In this document: positions 37,537 to 49,316 of the stretch, in pieces
Position numbering within the stretch: position 1 is the first letter of the stretch
Layout of the letters: each line of letters begins with the position of its first letter
Source of the DNA: Eonycteris spelaea
Taxonomy: Eukaryota > Chordata > Mammalia > Chiroptera > Pteropodidae
Direction of reading: 5' to 3'
NCBI GenBank assembly: GCA_003508835.1
Contig: PUFA01000284.1
Span: 700,501 to 764,500, forward strand
Length of the DNA: 64,000 bases
The notes under the pieces: generated by a model
The model's input: the letters and a program-made list of their open reading frames with translations, nothing else
Told to the model about the DNA's origin: nothing
The model's database searches: none
Translations under genes and position numbers: made by a program

Positions 37537-38397
37537 ATGGGAAGACAAAGAAACAGAAACCAAATGAGAGAACAGAACCGAGATCCAGAAATAATAGAGT
37601 CAAGCAATCTAACAGATGCAGAGTTTAAAATCAGGTTATAAAGATGCTCAATGAACTTAAGGGAAGAGTACATGAACTCAGTGAGAACTTCAACGAAGAG
37701 ATAAAAAACATAAAAATGGAAATGGAAATTACAAAAGGGAACCAGTCAGAAGTTAAGAACACATTATCTGAGATGAGGAGTTTGTTAGAAGGAATCAACA
37801 GAGTGGATAAAGAAGAGGACAAAACCACCAATGCAGAGGATAGAGAAGGAAAGGCACTCAACCCGAATGGCAAGAAAAAAGAGCCAATATATAATAATAG
37901 TTTAAGGAGCCTATGGGACACAATTAAATGTAAAAATATCTGTGTCATAGGGGTACCTGAAGGAAAATAAGATGTTGAAGAGCTATGTGAAGAAATAATG
38001 CTGGAAAACTTCCCTAACCTGGTGAAGGAAATAGACATGCAACCCCAGAAGCTCAGAGAGTCCCCCAAAATATGAATCAAAAAGCCCACACCAAGACACA
38101 TTATAATTAAAATGCTAAACGTTAAATACAAAGAATCTTAAAAGCAGCAGGATAAAAGCAGATAGTTACCTACAAGGGAGCACCCATAAGACTGACAGCT
38201 GATTTCTCAAAAGAAACTATTCAGGACAGAAGGGCTTGGCACAAGATATTTAATGTGATGAAAACCCAGGATCTACCATCAAGAATACTTTATCCAGCAA
38301 AGTTATTGAAGGACAGATAAAGAACTTCTCAGACAAAAATAAGCCAAAGGAAGTTATCAACGCCAAGCCACAGGAAACATTGGAGGAACTTCTTTAA
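37537..38397 (+). pseudogene. ORF1 remnant of half-L1-like copy A
   Basis: Starts at the ATG at 37537 (MGRQRNRNQMREQNRDPEII), shifts frame near 37630, and is then open from 37644 to 37970. That open part has a Glu/Lys-rich coiled coil (EEIKNIKMEMEITKGNQSE) and the start of the RRM (CKNICVIGVPEG). Downstream, EEIMLENFPNLVKEIDM, TPRHIIIKML and the C-terminal domain follow with more stops. This is a nucleic-acid-binding L1 ORF1 protein, now broken. Confidence 0.8.
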
Positions 38398-38484
38398 GAA
38401 GAAAAAACGTGTACTGAAAACATGAACAAAGAATGGTAATATCCACATTCCTATCGACAAGTACCTCAAATGGAAAAGAAGTAA

Positions 38485-38690
38485 GTGCTCCAACCAAAAG
38501 ATAGAGTGGCTGAATGGATAATGAAACAAGACCCCTATATATGCTGCCTACAAGAGACTCACTTCAGATTAAAAGACACACACAGACTAAAAGGAAATGG
38601 CTGGAAAAAGATGTTGCCTTGATGGACCTAGAGGGTATCATGAGAATGAAGTGGGTCAGATAGAGAAAGACAAACATCACATGATTGTGT
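38485..38690 (+). pseudogene. ORF2 residue of copy A: endonuclease start joined to the C-terminal tail
   Basis: The reading DRVAEWIMKQDPYICCLQET is the N-terminal part of the L1 endonuclease, including the conserved Glu of the QET motif. At 38612-38620 it meets sequence for the ORF2 C-terminal end (a DLEGI..VGQIEKDKH-like stretch). In this copy the join is out of frame and meets a stop at once. Reverse transcriptase, the Cys-rich region and the rest of the endonuclease are absent. Confidence 0.82.
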
Positions 38691-39111
38691 GTGGAATATA
38701 AAGAACAAAATAACAAGAACAACAAAAGCAGAAATAAATTCATAGATACAAAGAATATTTTGAGGGCTACCCGATAAGAGGGGGGTTGGGAGGATGGAGA
38801 AAAAAGGACAAAAGGATTAAGGAGTACAAAAGGGTAGTTACAAAATAGACATGGAAATATAAAGTGTCGCATAAGGGAAATAGTTAACAATGTTATAATA
38901 AATATGTAAGGAGGGAGAGGGGTACTAGATTTAGTGGGGTGATCACTTTGTGAGTTATGTAGATCTCTAATCACTATGCTGTACAACTGAAACTAATATA
39001 TTATTGTATGCCAATTGCAATTGAAAAAACTCATTGAATTGTGCAACATAAATATGAGCAACTAATTGTCTATTATATTTCAATAAAGCTGGAAAAAATA
39101 TTATGACTTGT

Positions 39112-41566
39112 ACTCAGGATTATAAATTATAGGACCAAGTTCTTTGTAGTTACATGAAGTTTCTATTATTGTAGAAACCACCAACAAGGACTTGACACAT
39201 CTGTTAGTACTATAGCAAAAATTGTTTTGTATATCTGTAATTCTAGGTTTTGTGTTCTGGCCACATTTCTCTGGTCCTAAGTTTCCTAAGGTTGATAACC
39301 ACAACTTTCTTAGAAAGATAGCATTGTTCACTGATCAATAAGTGTCTTTTAACTCTGAGAAGTCTTTTTTAATTAAGTAGATGTTTAAAGTAAGTCAAAA
39401 CTCTGTAGATTATTCTGTGCAAAAATTAATCTGCAGGTTTGGTTATTTGAACTATTTGTAAGTTAGATAAATATCTTTAAGATTCAGATGTATGACTGAA
39501 TATATAAATGTGGATATAATCAAATATGCAAAATATGTAATCAAGTAACTGATTTCAGCTTTCTGATTTCAAGTTGAAAGATATAAGATGATTTAAATGT
39601 CTGTAAACATTCTTGAAATGATTAAGAGAATGTAGTTCACTGTGTAAATTTGTTAGATATATCAGACTTCAGTACTTCAATAGTTTTACTTGTTAAGTTA
39701 AATATCTGAAGTATTTATAAATAGAAGTTGAATATACTGAATTTAAATGTTTAAGGAAATTAAACTAATGAACTTGGAAAAGACTGATTATTAAAGATGC
39801 TTATTCTGTTCTATCTAAACTGATTGAACATTGATCAAAAGTTCCATTGAAAATGATTGCAAAATTCACTATGTATGAAAATCAAAAATCTTAAGAAAAA
39901 GAAGATTTTAAGTTTGATGCTTTAATAAATTTAGAATCAATTTAAAGACTAAGGAAACACCAAACCTTTTCTGTGTATAAAAACTGCTTTAAACCAAGTG
40001 TCTCACATTGGCACCTCTAAATCACTGTAGGCAGACATTCAGCCTGTTTGACAAGATCAGGAAAGTAGATTCCAAAAACTTGTCTAATGAAGTTATACAA
40101 TCTTTAAACATTTCATCATTTCATTTATTTTGATTGTGCAATCGGACAAATCGAAAGCCTTGAGGCAATTAGGGCCCCAGTAGGCCTCAGTGTATCCTGA
40201 GTCCAGAGAAGTTCTGAGAAATTAGTTGTCAATACCAAGCCGGGTAACCAAGTGTGCAACATGAAAAAGTTGGAAGTCAGAAATCAATGATATAAACCAT
40301 AGTTGAGAATGGACAAAATATTAGTGTTAAAGCTTTCAGTGGGATAGAAGCCAGGCAGATGGACCAGAACGCTAAAAGACAAGCTCATTGAGAGTAAAGT
40401 AAATATTCTTATTCACTATTCTGTCCACAGGTCTTTCTGGGCCTACTTCCAATCGTAAAGCAAGGGCTCACTATCTGTTGAAATGGATGAAAGGTGAAAT
40501 AACAAGGCTGAAAAAGGATTTGGTAGGCAAAAACCAATAGAGAGGAGAAAGCAAACAGAATGTCGTACATAATTCAAAGGAATTGACGTACTGCCCACTG
40601 ATTTTCCTTTCAACATGGTCAGCATTTATTCAACAGGTAACTGAAAATAACATGATGATTGGGAGGGTTTATGGGCAGAGGCTGCTTCTAGTATACAAAT
40701 AATATCCCTAAACCAAAGCAAATCATCACTGAGGATCTTCGTAGACCTTCAGCATGCCTGATTTCTGGAATCAATAGGGACTACCGTTCCCTGAGAGCAG
40801 TATTTCTGGGGTGTGCTCCGTGCACCATACATCCTATGCGATGGTAGTAAGTGTAACTTGAGAAAAAGACATTCGTACAAGATTGTTTCTTAAGTAATTA
40901 ATTCCTAAGCCTGTGGTAGTTAAACTTAGTTAAATAACTTTTTAAACTCCCTGGATAAGCCCATATCCAAGTTGGGACAGAAAAGAAAAAAGGGTACAGG
41001 GGGTGGAGGGTTCTCATCAACTAAATTTAAGAAATGCTTAGTTAAACAAAAATAAACACAATGGAGCTTTTGTTTGTTTGTTTGCAAAACTTCTAGGAGT
41101 AAATAATATTTTTATGTTCATTGTGAATTGTAAGGAAAGCATGCTATTGTTTTGTAAATTTTTAGACCCTTAATTCCAGAATACCTTGAGGAAATAATGT
41201 TTCATGGAACTTGCCTAGACCTTTAAACCTTGAAACCAAGTTTAACTCAGGTCTGCAAATCAGTTCACAAACAATTCTTCATAAGATCTAATTGAAATTT
41301 GACTTTGTGAGATGTAAAATGTTGTTAATGTTTTAGTTCATTTGATTTTATGGTTGACAAAATTCCCCCTTTGAATACAGCTACGATAGTTTACTGTGCA
41401 ACTTCACAGAGAGATTTTAAATGTAGTGCAAATTTTTAAGGACCTTACTATCATAGACAAAGTTTGCATGCTACTCTCACATTTTTCAAAGAACTTTCCT
41501 TCATTTGTTTAAGTCTCTCCCACATCCCTGGGAAATGGTCGCGGCACACCTGTCATTGGCAGCAGA
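39112..41566. other. Unassigned non-coding stretch
   Basis: About 2.5 kb, AT-rich, without a recognised gene or repeat. It is among the least repeat-like parts of the window by eye. Confidence 0.45.
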
Positions 41567-41619
41567 AGAGCTAGAGCTGTGACATCTTATGAATTCATAA
41601 GATGTCACAGCTCAGCTCT
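41567..41619. repeat. Near-perfect palindrome, centre at 41593/41594
   Basis: A perfect inverted repeat of 38 bp occupies 41575-41612, centred on GAATTC. One more pair (41574/41613) extends it, and with a single unpaired A at 41573 the arms continue for six more pairs to 41568-41618 and 41567/41619. Each arm is about 26 nt with no loop. The core arm reads AGCTGTGACATCTTATGAA. The flanks are not inverted copies of each other. It could extrude as a cruciform or fold as RNA, but there is no evidence of function. Confidence 0.95.
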
Positions 41620-43229
41620 GTTTCTTCATTTAGAGGCCAGGCCGTGTTATCTGTTTTTGGTTAAGCTTGCCTGTTATCAGCTGTGCAAATGTTTATTTTC
41701 TTCCCTTATCAAGAACAGTATAAAAGTAACCATGATGACACAACTGAAATACAGATTTGAAGCATTAGATTTATACTTTAAATTTTTTTACACAGGCACA
41801 AGGAGTAGGATGATGATCAACCTTGCAGCTTCACTTAGAATTTTCTTCAAATAAGTTGATATCTCATCCCCAAAAAATATACAAAGATATTTGTCCCACT
41901 TATGCACACTTGCTTTCTAAATCAATTTTTTTTTCAACTTTCATCAATCACGCAATCAAGTCATTAAACCAGTTCCCCTGATTGGTCTATCTTTTGAACA
42001 CTGAGCCAGCCATTTACTTTAGCAAAAAATACATTTCAACATGATTTAAATATTTTCTAAGTAATTTATTTTTCTAAAGCTTGGGCAGAATGTCAAAAAG
42101 GCTGGTCCTTGCTCACATAATTAGTCAAGGTCAAAACCAAAAAGTATCCTAAATTCTTCATTCCCCAGATGACCAAATCTAAGCCACTCACCAAACATCT
42201 CTTTGTATAATGGATGCTACAGGAAAACTTTCATTCCTAAAGATCCTCCAAATCAAATTGACAATTCCTTGCACTGAGCACATGAAGGATTCTAATGTAA
42301 TCATTGTTGCTGATGTACATTTGCCAGCATCTCAATTCCTTTCTATAGACTATAACTATGAAATTGTTAGTGCTTACAGTATAGGAATCTTACTTTTATT
42401 GATTTCATATTTTCCAACTGCTCAGTGAAGTGTCTGGCCCAAACTATGGGTCCAAGAAAGGTTTATTATTTTTATTAATTTCTTTGCCTGGCAAAATTAA
42501 ATAAATTTCCATTAGTGTTTGGCCCAATCTCAGAATGAAGCTGAGGCACTGGAAAAATCTGGCTCCACAACACATCAAATTCTTTTCCTCAAAATATTCA
42601 GAGCATCAGATTAGCAGACAATATATAGGCCAAGATAAGAGAGCACCCATAAGGGTTTTGGTGTTTTGGTTTTATAAAAACCTTAAGAAATTTTGTTTTG
42701 AAGCTGATATTTTCAAAAAAGTTCTTTAAATTTTTCAGAACATTTCAATCACTGCTTTTCAAGGGAAATTTTAGTAATTTTTTCCAACTGAATGAAAATA
42801 TGTGCTATTCAAACAACAAAGATTTTCTTCTTTTTAAAGTTATTCATGTCCTGCTTCTAGGATTTCCAGGGGAATTGAATTAAAAAAAATTATATTAACC
42901 AAGCAGGCGATCAGAGTTATACTGTGCTAAAGACAGCTCAAACTCTGAAGTTCAGAAGTTTAATGTTTCCATCTAAACTTGAAGCCCATGGTTTTCAGAT
43001 GGGTTCTTAAATTAGTCAAATAAGTTTGCTTGACCTATAGTCAAGTTTATTTTATTTTTAATTTATTTTTTACTAGTTTTTTTCTTTTCTTGCTGTAGTC
43101 TTATGTGGGTAACATAAAAAGATTTAAGTTTGCATCTGTCCCTCAGCAATAGGGCTATGGCTAAAAATTATACTGAGCGCTTTTTTCAAAAATCATTTTT
43201 CACTGCATTTCTTCTTATACATTAAGACC
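41620..43229. other. Unassigned non-coding stretch
   Basis: No gene seen. A weak direct repeat (GTGTCTGGCCCAAACT and GTGTTTGGCCCAATCT) occurs about 90 bp apart near 42430 and 42515. Confidence 0.5.
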
Positions 43230-43365
43230 TTTTTCATAGTTTCATGTGTTATTATTCACATTTTAAATATAAGAACACTGCGGCTCAGTGTCAAACAGCT
43301 TAGTAGAACAGCTGTGACTCAAATCTAGAACCGTTAAACTCTAATGCCTAATTGCACTCTATTTT
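43230..43365 (-). mobile_element. MIR: MIR fragment, antisense
   Basis: Antisense MIR order: ATTATTCACATTTTAAATAT, AACACTGCGGCTCAGTG, CAGCTTAGTAGAACAGCTGT, GACTCAAATCTAGAACC. Diverged but ordered. Confidence 0.6.
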
Positions 43366-43369
43366 CCAG

Positions 43370-43525
43370 TGGTTCTCAACTTAAGTATGAATAAAATCAC
43401 GGGATGGTTTCTACAGACAGATTCTCAGACACAACATCTGGGAATTATGACTCTGTAGATCTTCTCTGGGCTCAGAGATCTGAATTTTTAACAACAATTC
43501 TAGATGGTTCTAAAACAAATTATCC
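43370..43525 (+). mobile_element. MER5A: MER5A-like hAT-Charlie element
   Basis: Begins at CAGTGGTTCTCAACTTAAGT, the terminal inverted repeat, with AATCACGGGATGGTTTCTAC and AGAGATCTGAATTTTTAACA in the expected order. It sits directly after the MIR. Confidence 0.65.
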
Positions 43526-43639
43526 ACATTCCAATTAATCAAATCACATTCCCATTAAGATGACTATGCTTGCTTCTTTCCCCTGCCTACAGAGATGAAG
43601 CATGACTATACACATCCACAGTCTCAGCTCTACTACCAA

Positions 43640-43805
43640 TACCACATGGTATAAACTAGAGAAAGCCACTTTTCCTGTTTGGATCTCAGGTTCCTTAGCC
43701 TGTTAAAAGGGAATAGCTAACTATATTTTCCTTAACTCAAAGAATTGCTACAAAGTTCAAATGACGTAATAGTTGGCACAATGTTTATAACAGTAAAAGG
43801 TGCTA
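43640..43805 (+). mobile_element. MIR: MIR fragment, sense
   Basis: TCAGGTTCCTTAGCCTGTTA AAAGGGAATAGC, TTGCTACAAAGTTCAAATGA and AGTTGGCACAATG follow the MIR order in the half nearest the tail. Confidence 0.5.
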
Positions 43806-44050
43806 TTTAAAAACATAATATTAAAATATATAATTTAATGACAAAAATATAAAACACAATGCTTATTTGGATGCTTTGGTGTGGGGTTATCAGATTACAA
43901 TATTGCAAAGGATATTTAGACATTCAATCTATATCCATAAACACTTCAAATCAGTGCTGCTGGTGTGGTATCATGAAAGATTCCCATAAGCACTCAACCT
44001 ACTTAGCCCTCATCCATAACCACTATGGAGTGTAGAAAACTTTTATTAAT

Positions 44051-44195
44051 GCACACACATACACACACTTACACATACACGCACTCACACAAACATGCAC
44101 ACTCACTCACATACACACACGCACGCTCATGCATACATATACACACATTCATACACATACACACACTCACACATACATACACACACTCACACAGA
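44051..44195 (+). repeat. Degenerate CA-rich tract
   Basis: About 145 bp of CA repeats broken into ACACAT, ACTCAC, GCACGC and similar units. It makes a histidine/threonine-rich open frame (44025-44426), which is a compositional artefact. Confidence 0.9.
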
Positions 44196-45499
44196 GTTGC
44201 CACTGCTAAGTTAGTGACAGATTTTCCATTGTCTCAATTTGAACATCACCAAAAAATAAAAGGTAACATCTCTATTTACAACAATGCAGGTAGGTTAATA
44301 ACCCAAATACCTATGACTATCAATGGCACTCCCGTCAACACACACGGACATCTCCAGACCCTGAGATGGCTTCTTTCCCGGTTATTTGAACTTCCACTAC
44401 CTTGTTCAATGGGAGAAAGGTTTTGAAACAATTGATATGACAAAAGAGACTGACACCAAACAGTCACAGCTTGATTTCATGGCACACCACATGGAATTTT
44501 TCTAAAAATAAAGTAACTTTAGCATTTCCTTGTTATTTGGGGCTACAAACCCATAAGCCTCCCACCTAGCCTGTGTAGGCTTTGAAATGAGCAGACTGGC
44601 TGGAAAACAAGAAGCAATTTGCATGTGAAGAATAAACAAACAGAAGTCTTGCTATATACCATGTCACAAAAACAGAGTTGATGTCTTTGTTTAGAAAGGG
44701 AAGCAGCAAAGTTTAACAGGTTAATAACACAGCACCTTTCCCTTTCTGCCTCTTAATACATATTTTAAATGAACCTGACTTGACCTCAATACATCATCAA
44801 TATTCTTCCAGGACTCGATTATTCAAAGTTTTTTCCCCACTCCAATATATCAAGCACACAGCATCAAGTATCTTAAATAATGACCTTGCCACTTCCCCTG
44901 CACTTGTCATTAAATCACTTCATATTCTATCTCATCAAGTCTATATTCCACGGTCTGGTATTCATTACCTTTCATAAACTTTTCCTCTGTCAAATTTTCA
45001 ATTATTCCTCCTTTTGCACTTCTGGTAAGGTCAGTATCTTTAGAATCTCCCAATTTAATTACACTCATCTCTGCCTCCTTGTTTTCTCTGATAGTCAAAT
45101 CAGTCAGAAAGTGTTTAGTCAGACTCTGTGTGCTTAAATGACTGGGCAAGGTTCAGCAGAGAAAGACTCCAAAATCTTAGGATTTAACATTAGAAAAATA
45201 ACATAAGTCTTTAACATGAGTAGCAAGACATTTATTCACACATACAGAGACACAAATATATGCAGAAAAGACAGCTTATGCAGTCACTAAAACCTATTTC
45301 CTATTTCTCCTGAGCATACACTTATCTTCACGTCTCAGTCTTCCTTCAGAAAAATGAGGCCATATGTCTATATTCTGGCCAAGGGATTGGGACAGAAGTG
45401 ATGTGTGTTTCTTTCAGGCTTGACTCATAAAAGTTTATAATCATCTGCACTTTTTTTTTATTACTCTGTCTACAGAAGATCCAAAGGAAAATCCAAGAG
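44196..45499. other. Unassigned non-coding stretch
   Basis: No gene or named repeat was seen. Overlapping short frames at 44780-45149 lack recognisable domains. Confidence 0.5.
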
Positions 45500-45832
45500 A
45501 ACTCTGGGGCAATGCAATCCATGGAAATACAATATGGTCACATGTGAAATTTAAACTTTTCTAGTAGCCATATAAAAAAAATTAAAGTGAAAGTAATTTT
45601 ACTAATGTATTTTATGTAAGCTAATATATACAAAATACTGTCATTTCCCCCATATAATCAATTTAAAAATCATTAATTCAGTATTTTACATTCTTTCCAT
45701 CATACTGTTTTCAAAATCCATGTGATTTCACATTTTCAGTACACTGCAGTTTAGCAATACATCACATTTTAAATGCTCAATAGCCACATGTAGGCTACTG
45801 ACAACAATATTGGGCAGCATAGCTCTAAGGGA
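45500..45832 (+). mobile_element. hAT-Charlie-like non-autonomous element, family unassigned
   Basis: Terminal regions are roughly inverted: ACTCTGGGGCAATGCAATCC at left and the complement of TTGGGCAGCATAGCTCTAAG at right. Inside are CACATGTGAAATTTAAAC and, near the right end, AATGCTCAATAGCCACATGT. This order is typical of an old Charlie-group MITE-like element with 'chemistry' of a cut-and-paste transposon and no transposase gene. Confidence 0.6.
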
Positions 45833-45973
45833 TGATGAAATTTTAGGATGGAAAGAGCTGGGTCTCTGAATCACTTCATGAAGGGGCACCAAAGTACCCT
45901 CTATGTATTTTTACATGAGCAACACCTAAACTTCTATTTTATAAAGCTACTGTGATTCTGAGATTATATATTA

Positions 45974-46093
45974 TAATAGTTAGCCTGCCTTACTTAATAC
46001 ATTTCTATAATATAAATATATATGCATGTCAGTTAATAGTTAGCCTGCCTTACTTAATACATTTCTATAATATAAATATATATGCATGTCAGT
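45974..46093 (+). repeat. Perfect 60-bp tandem duplication
   Basis: Two identical 60-bp copies lie head to tail at 45974-46033 and 46034-46093. Bases just outside (45973 vs 46033, 46034 vs 46094) do not match, so the unit is exactly 60 bp. Because 60 is a multiple of three, it gives a repeated 20-residue peptide in an open frame, but no gene is implied. Confidence 0.97.
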
Positions 46094-46639
46094 ATACTTT
46101 CAGATACTTTTACCATCAAATCAGTGGTACAGACAGGGAGCACTACAGAAGTCTAGAGGAAACAAAATCTCAGAAGGCTGGAGAAGCCCTGGGTGACTTA
46201 AAAAAAGAGAAATGGAATTTTAAAAAAAAAACTAAAACAAAAAGGAATAAGGAAAACATTCCAGAGATGAGTCAAGAGAAAAAGTTCTGGTGCATACAGA
46301 ATTCAATTTCACAACAAATTAATCCATGAGAGAAAAGAGTTCCTTTTAGGACAATAATGAAGTTATGGTAGAAAAAATAATTTGAGACTTTACTCAGGTC
46401 ATTTTAACTGACAGAATGAGTGGATTTGAACTTTAAATGTTCTAAAGTCCATCTTATAACATCACTTTGCTCCTCAAGAAATATACATATTTATTATCCT
46501 ATGCAGTAGAAATGTTTAAATGAATTAAACTAGAGTGAATTAACACGAAGTCTGTTCAGAAACAATTTCAGTAGATTGGGCAAAAAAAGTAAGGAGTAAG
46601 GAGTTTGAGAAACAAACGGAAAGGGAAGTAAGGAAAGCA
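46094..46639. other. Unassigned non-coding sequence
   Basis: No gene or named repeat. Confidence 0.5.
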
Positions 46640-46820
46640 TTTAGGGAGTACTTATTATTCACCAAGTTCATTTACATTTAATCCTTAAAATGTTTTTTTT
46701 TTCATTTTTACTAATGTAAAAGTAAGCTTAGAGAAAAGAACTAACACATCTAAATTTTCACACTAATAAGAGCTAGACCTAGAATTTAGACCTAAGTTCA
46801 TTACTCTCTGTTCCCAGAAA
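46640..46820 (-). mobile_element. MIR: MIR relic, antisense
   Basis: GGGAGTACTTATTATTCACC, CATTTACATTTAATCCTTAA, a T-rich insertion, then TAGAGAAAAGAACTAACACA and AGAGCTAGACCTAGAATTTA follow the antisense MIR order. Confidence 0.58.
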
Positions 46821-47255
46821 GCGAGACATTGTGTACTAACAATTGACTTTAGAGGGTATCTATTTGGGAACACACGAAGGAGTAATAGAATGGTCAGAAA
46901 ACATGACAGGAGAAGTTAGAAGTGTAAGAAAATAGGAGACCAAAGTATTACTGGAGTCAAGGAAAGAATGGAAGAAAAGAATTGGAGGCAAGAGGACCAC
47001 GAATATTTTTTCTTTGAATAGAGAGCAAATACATGCTAATTTGTAAACCAAGGAAAATCAAGCAGAGGTCAGTACTGCTGATGTTAAGGAGAGGATGTAT
47101 AATCAAGGAAAACCTCTCATGCCTTGTTTAGTTTTTATTGTTCTTTTTTTCTCCTGTAAACCAACAAAGACTTCATCATTTATTCTAGACTCAATGTTCT
47201 TCTATAGTGCAGTGGAAAGAGCAGAGAGGAACTATCTAATAGACATTTATAGATG
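46821..47255. other. Unassigned non-coding sequence
   Basis: No gene or named repeat. Confidence 0.5.
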
Positions 47256-48137
47256 ATCAGAAATGCCAAACACAGAAAAATGGAGTAGATGATAGAGGCT
47301 CTGTTCATCCCTCCTGCGACCCAATCAAAGTTGTGAGAGAAACAAGGAGCGGCAGCAAGGAAATATTGCCTGAGATCTAGATGAACAAGCTATACAACTA
47401 GGAAAAATCTAAGAAATTGCCCTGCAATGGCAGAAGGTAGGACGGGACAAGGATAAGAGGCTGCCCAGTCCGGAGCGGCTGAGTGAGACAGAGGTCATAA
47501 CTGTGGCAGTTGCAGACGCCTCTTAAAGGGGCTGTGTCTGCGAGTGGACTTTTGCAATGGCCCACCTGCTTGCTCTGAGCACCAGTGCTGGTTAGGCTGT
47601 GCAGGGGGCACCAGGGACTTATAGGGGGACACTGAGTTGTCGGAGTGAAGGCTGAGGCAAGACTTACTTTGTACAGAAATGCTATCAGTATCCATTGTTC
47701 TTCTGTCGAGCCCTCTCCACTTCCAGTGTGTAGACTCAGCACCACCAGAGCCAAGATGGATAACAGAGGTAGCTCCACCCAAAAACTTCCCCGAAACTCT
47801 GCCTCCCCTAACTCATGGCCCCATCCAAGCCACATTCAGATGTGTCCTCACTTAGGTGCCCCTTGCTGAGCAGTGCCTACATTCACACTGATGGCAGCTG
47901 GCCTCAGTTTCTGGTGTGGCCTTTTGAGGCAACTATAAGTACAGCATCTGTGGATTGCTTGCCAAATTTTAACAGATGGCCCTGGAGGGGCACAGGCTTG
48001 GGCTAAGTTTGGCCTGCGGATGAACCCCTCTCAGGATTATGCCACTGGACACTGACCACACAAAGCTGCACTAATAAGATTGGGAGACTTAAGAGCTTTG
48101 CCTAGTATATAGAAATAGACACAGAAAGGCAGCCAAA

Positions 48138-49007
48138 ATGGAAAGACAAAGAAGCAGAAGCCATATGAGACAACAGAACAGAGATCCAGAAATAATGGAG
48201 TCAGGCAATCTAACAGATGCAGAGTTCAAAACACTGGTTATAAAGATGCTCAATTAACTTAAAGGAAGTGTAGATGAATTCAGTGAGAACTTCAACAAAG
48301 AGATAAAAAGCATAAAAATAAAAATGGAAATTATAAAAGAGAACCAGTCAGAAATGAAGAACACATTATCTGAGATGAGAAGTATAATAAATGCAATAAA
48401 CAAAGTGAATAAAGAAGAGGAATAAATTACCTATATAGAGGATGGGAAAGCCAAGGAAAACAACCAGAATGGCAAGGAAAAAGAAGCCAAGATTATAATT
48501 TTTAAGGAGACTATGGGACACAATTAATGTAAAAATATCCATGTCATAGGCTTCTAAAGAAAGAGGTTGAGAAACTATTTGAAGAAATAATGATGATGGA
48601 AAACTTCTCTAACCTGGTAAAGGAATAGACATATAATCCCAGGAAGCTCAGAGAGTCCCCCAAAATATGAACCCAAAGAGGCCCACACCAAGACACATTA
48701 TAATTAAAATGTCAAAGGTTAAATACAAAGAGAGAATCTTAAACACAGCAAGAGAAAAATAGTTCCTACAAAGGAGCACTCATAAGACTGGCAGCTGATT
48801 TCTCAAAAGAAACTATGCAAGACAGAAGAGCTTGGCACAAAATATTTGATGATGAAAACCCAAGATCTATAACTAAGAATACTTTATCCAGCAAAGCTAT
48901 CATTTAGAGCTGAAGGACAGATAAAGAGCTTCCCAGATAAAAATAAGCTAAAGGAATTCATTATTACCAAGCCAGTGTTACAGGAAATGTTGAAAGGGCT
49001 CCTTTAA
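48138..49007 (+). pseudogene. ORF1 remnant of half-L1-like copy B
   Basis: The ATG at 48138 opens MERQRSRSHMRQQNRDPEIM and stays open for ~40 codons to a stop after KMLN. A coiled-coil region (EFSENFNKEIKSIKI) follows, then more stops. The RRM and C-terminal domains are readable in pieces down to MLKGLL and a stop at 49005-49007. It parallels copy A domain by domain. Confidence 0.82.
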
Positions 49008-49088
49008 GAATTTGTATTGAAAAAACAAAAAGAATGAATGTAATAACGTCTTTCCTATCAACAAGTACCTCAAATGGAAAAGAATTAA

Positions 49089-49316
49089 GTGCTCCAACCA
49101 AAAGATAGAGTGGCTGAATGGGTCAGAAAACAAGACCCTTACATATGCTGCCTACAAGAGACTCACTTCAGATTAAAATACACCCTCAGGCTAAAAGGAA
49201 GGGAATGGAAAGATATTGCCTTGATGAACCTAGAGGGTATTGAGCTGAATGAAATGGGTCAGATAGAGAAAGACAAATATCATATGATACACGAACATGT
49301 GGAAACTAAAGACTAA
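49089..49316 (+). pseudogene. In-frame ORF2 junction peptide of copy B
   Basis: An open frame of 75 codons: DRVAEWVRKQDPYICCLQET is the L1 endonuclease N-terminus, and after ..EWKDIA the frame continues into LMNLEGIELNEMGQIEKDKY, which is the ORF2 C-terminal end. About 1,100 residues are missing between them. Copy A has two more bases just before the join and is out of frame, so the open frame here may be accidental. It retains no complete enzymatic domain. Confidence 0.82.

Larger units (their letters stand above)
37216..39101 (+). mobile_element. Half-L1-like element, copy A (ORF2-deleted L1)
   Basis: 1886 bp flanked by a 10-bp TSD, TATGACTTGT, at 37206-37215 and 39102-39111. It contains the end of an L1-type 5' UTR, an ORF1 (37537-38397), the first ~60 codons of the ORF2 endonuclease region, and then jumps at about 38612-38620 straight to the last part of ORF2 and the L1 3' UTR. 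Compared with the L1 at 11855-17495, the missing piece corresponds to about 13687-17050, roughly 3.4 kb. Copy B at 47267 has the same junction, with TTGCCTTGATG identical across it. By eye about one base in ten differs between A and B in a 150-bp ORF1 block. The independent TSDs show that the deleted form itself retrotransposed, presumably with reverse transcriptase from L1 in trans. A is 5'-truncated relative to B. A is inactive. Confidence 0.85.

Noticed and set aside
37631..38131. A 166-codon minus-strand open frame
   Set aside because: It is antisense to ORF1 of half-L1-like copy A. The A/G-rich ORF1 sense strand explains the long Ser/Leu/Phe-rich antisense frame.
44025..44426. A 133-codon frame with many histidine and threonine residues
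   Set aside because: The His/Thr run is just a translated CA repeat, not a metal-binding protein.
45952..46329. A 125-codon frame with a 20-residue repeated peptide
   Set aside because: The peptide repeat comes from the 60-bp tandem duplication, whose length is a multiple of three. No other sign of coding.
47398..47869. Several overlapping frames in GC-richer DNA that might be an exon or CpG island
   Set aside because: They fall in the 5' UTR of half-L1-like copy B, as shown by the TSD and homologous UTRs.
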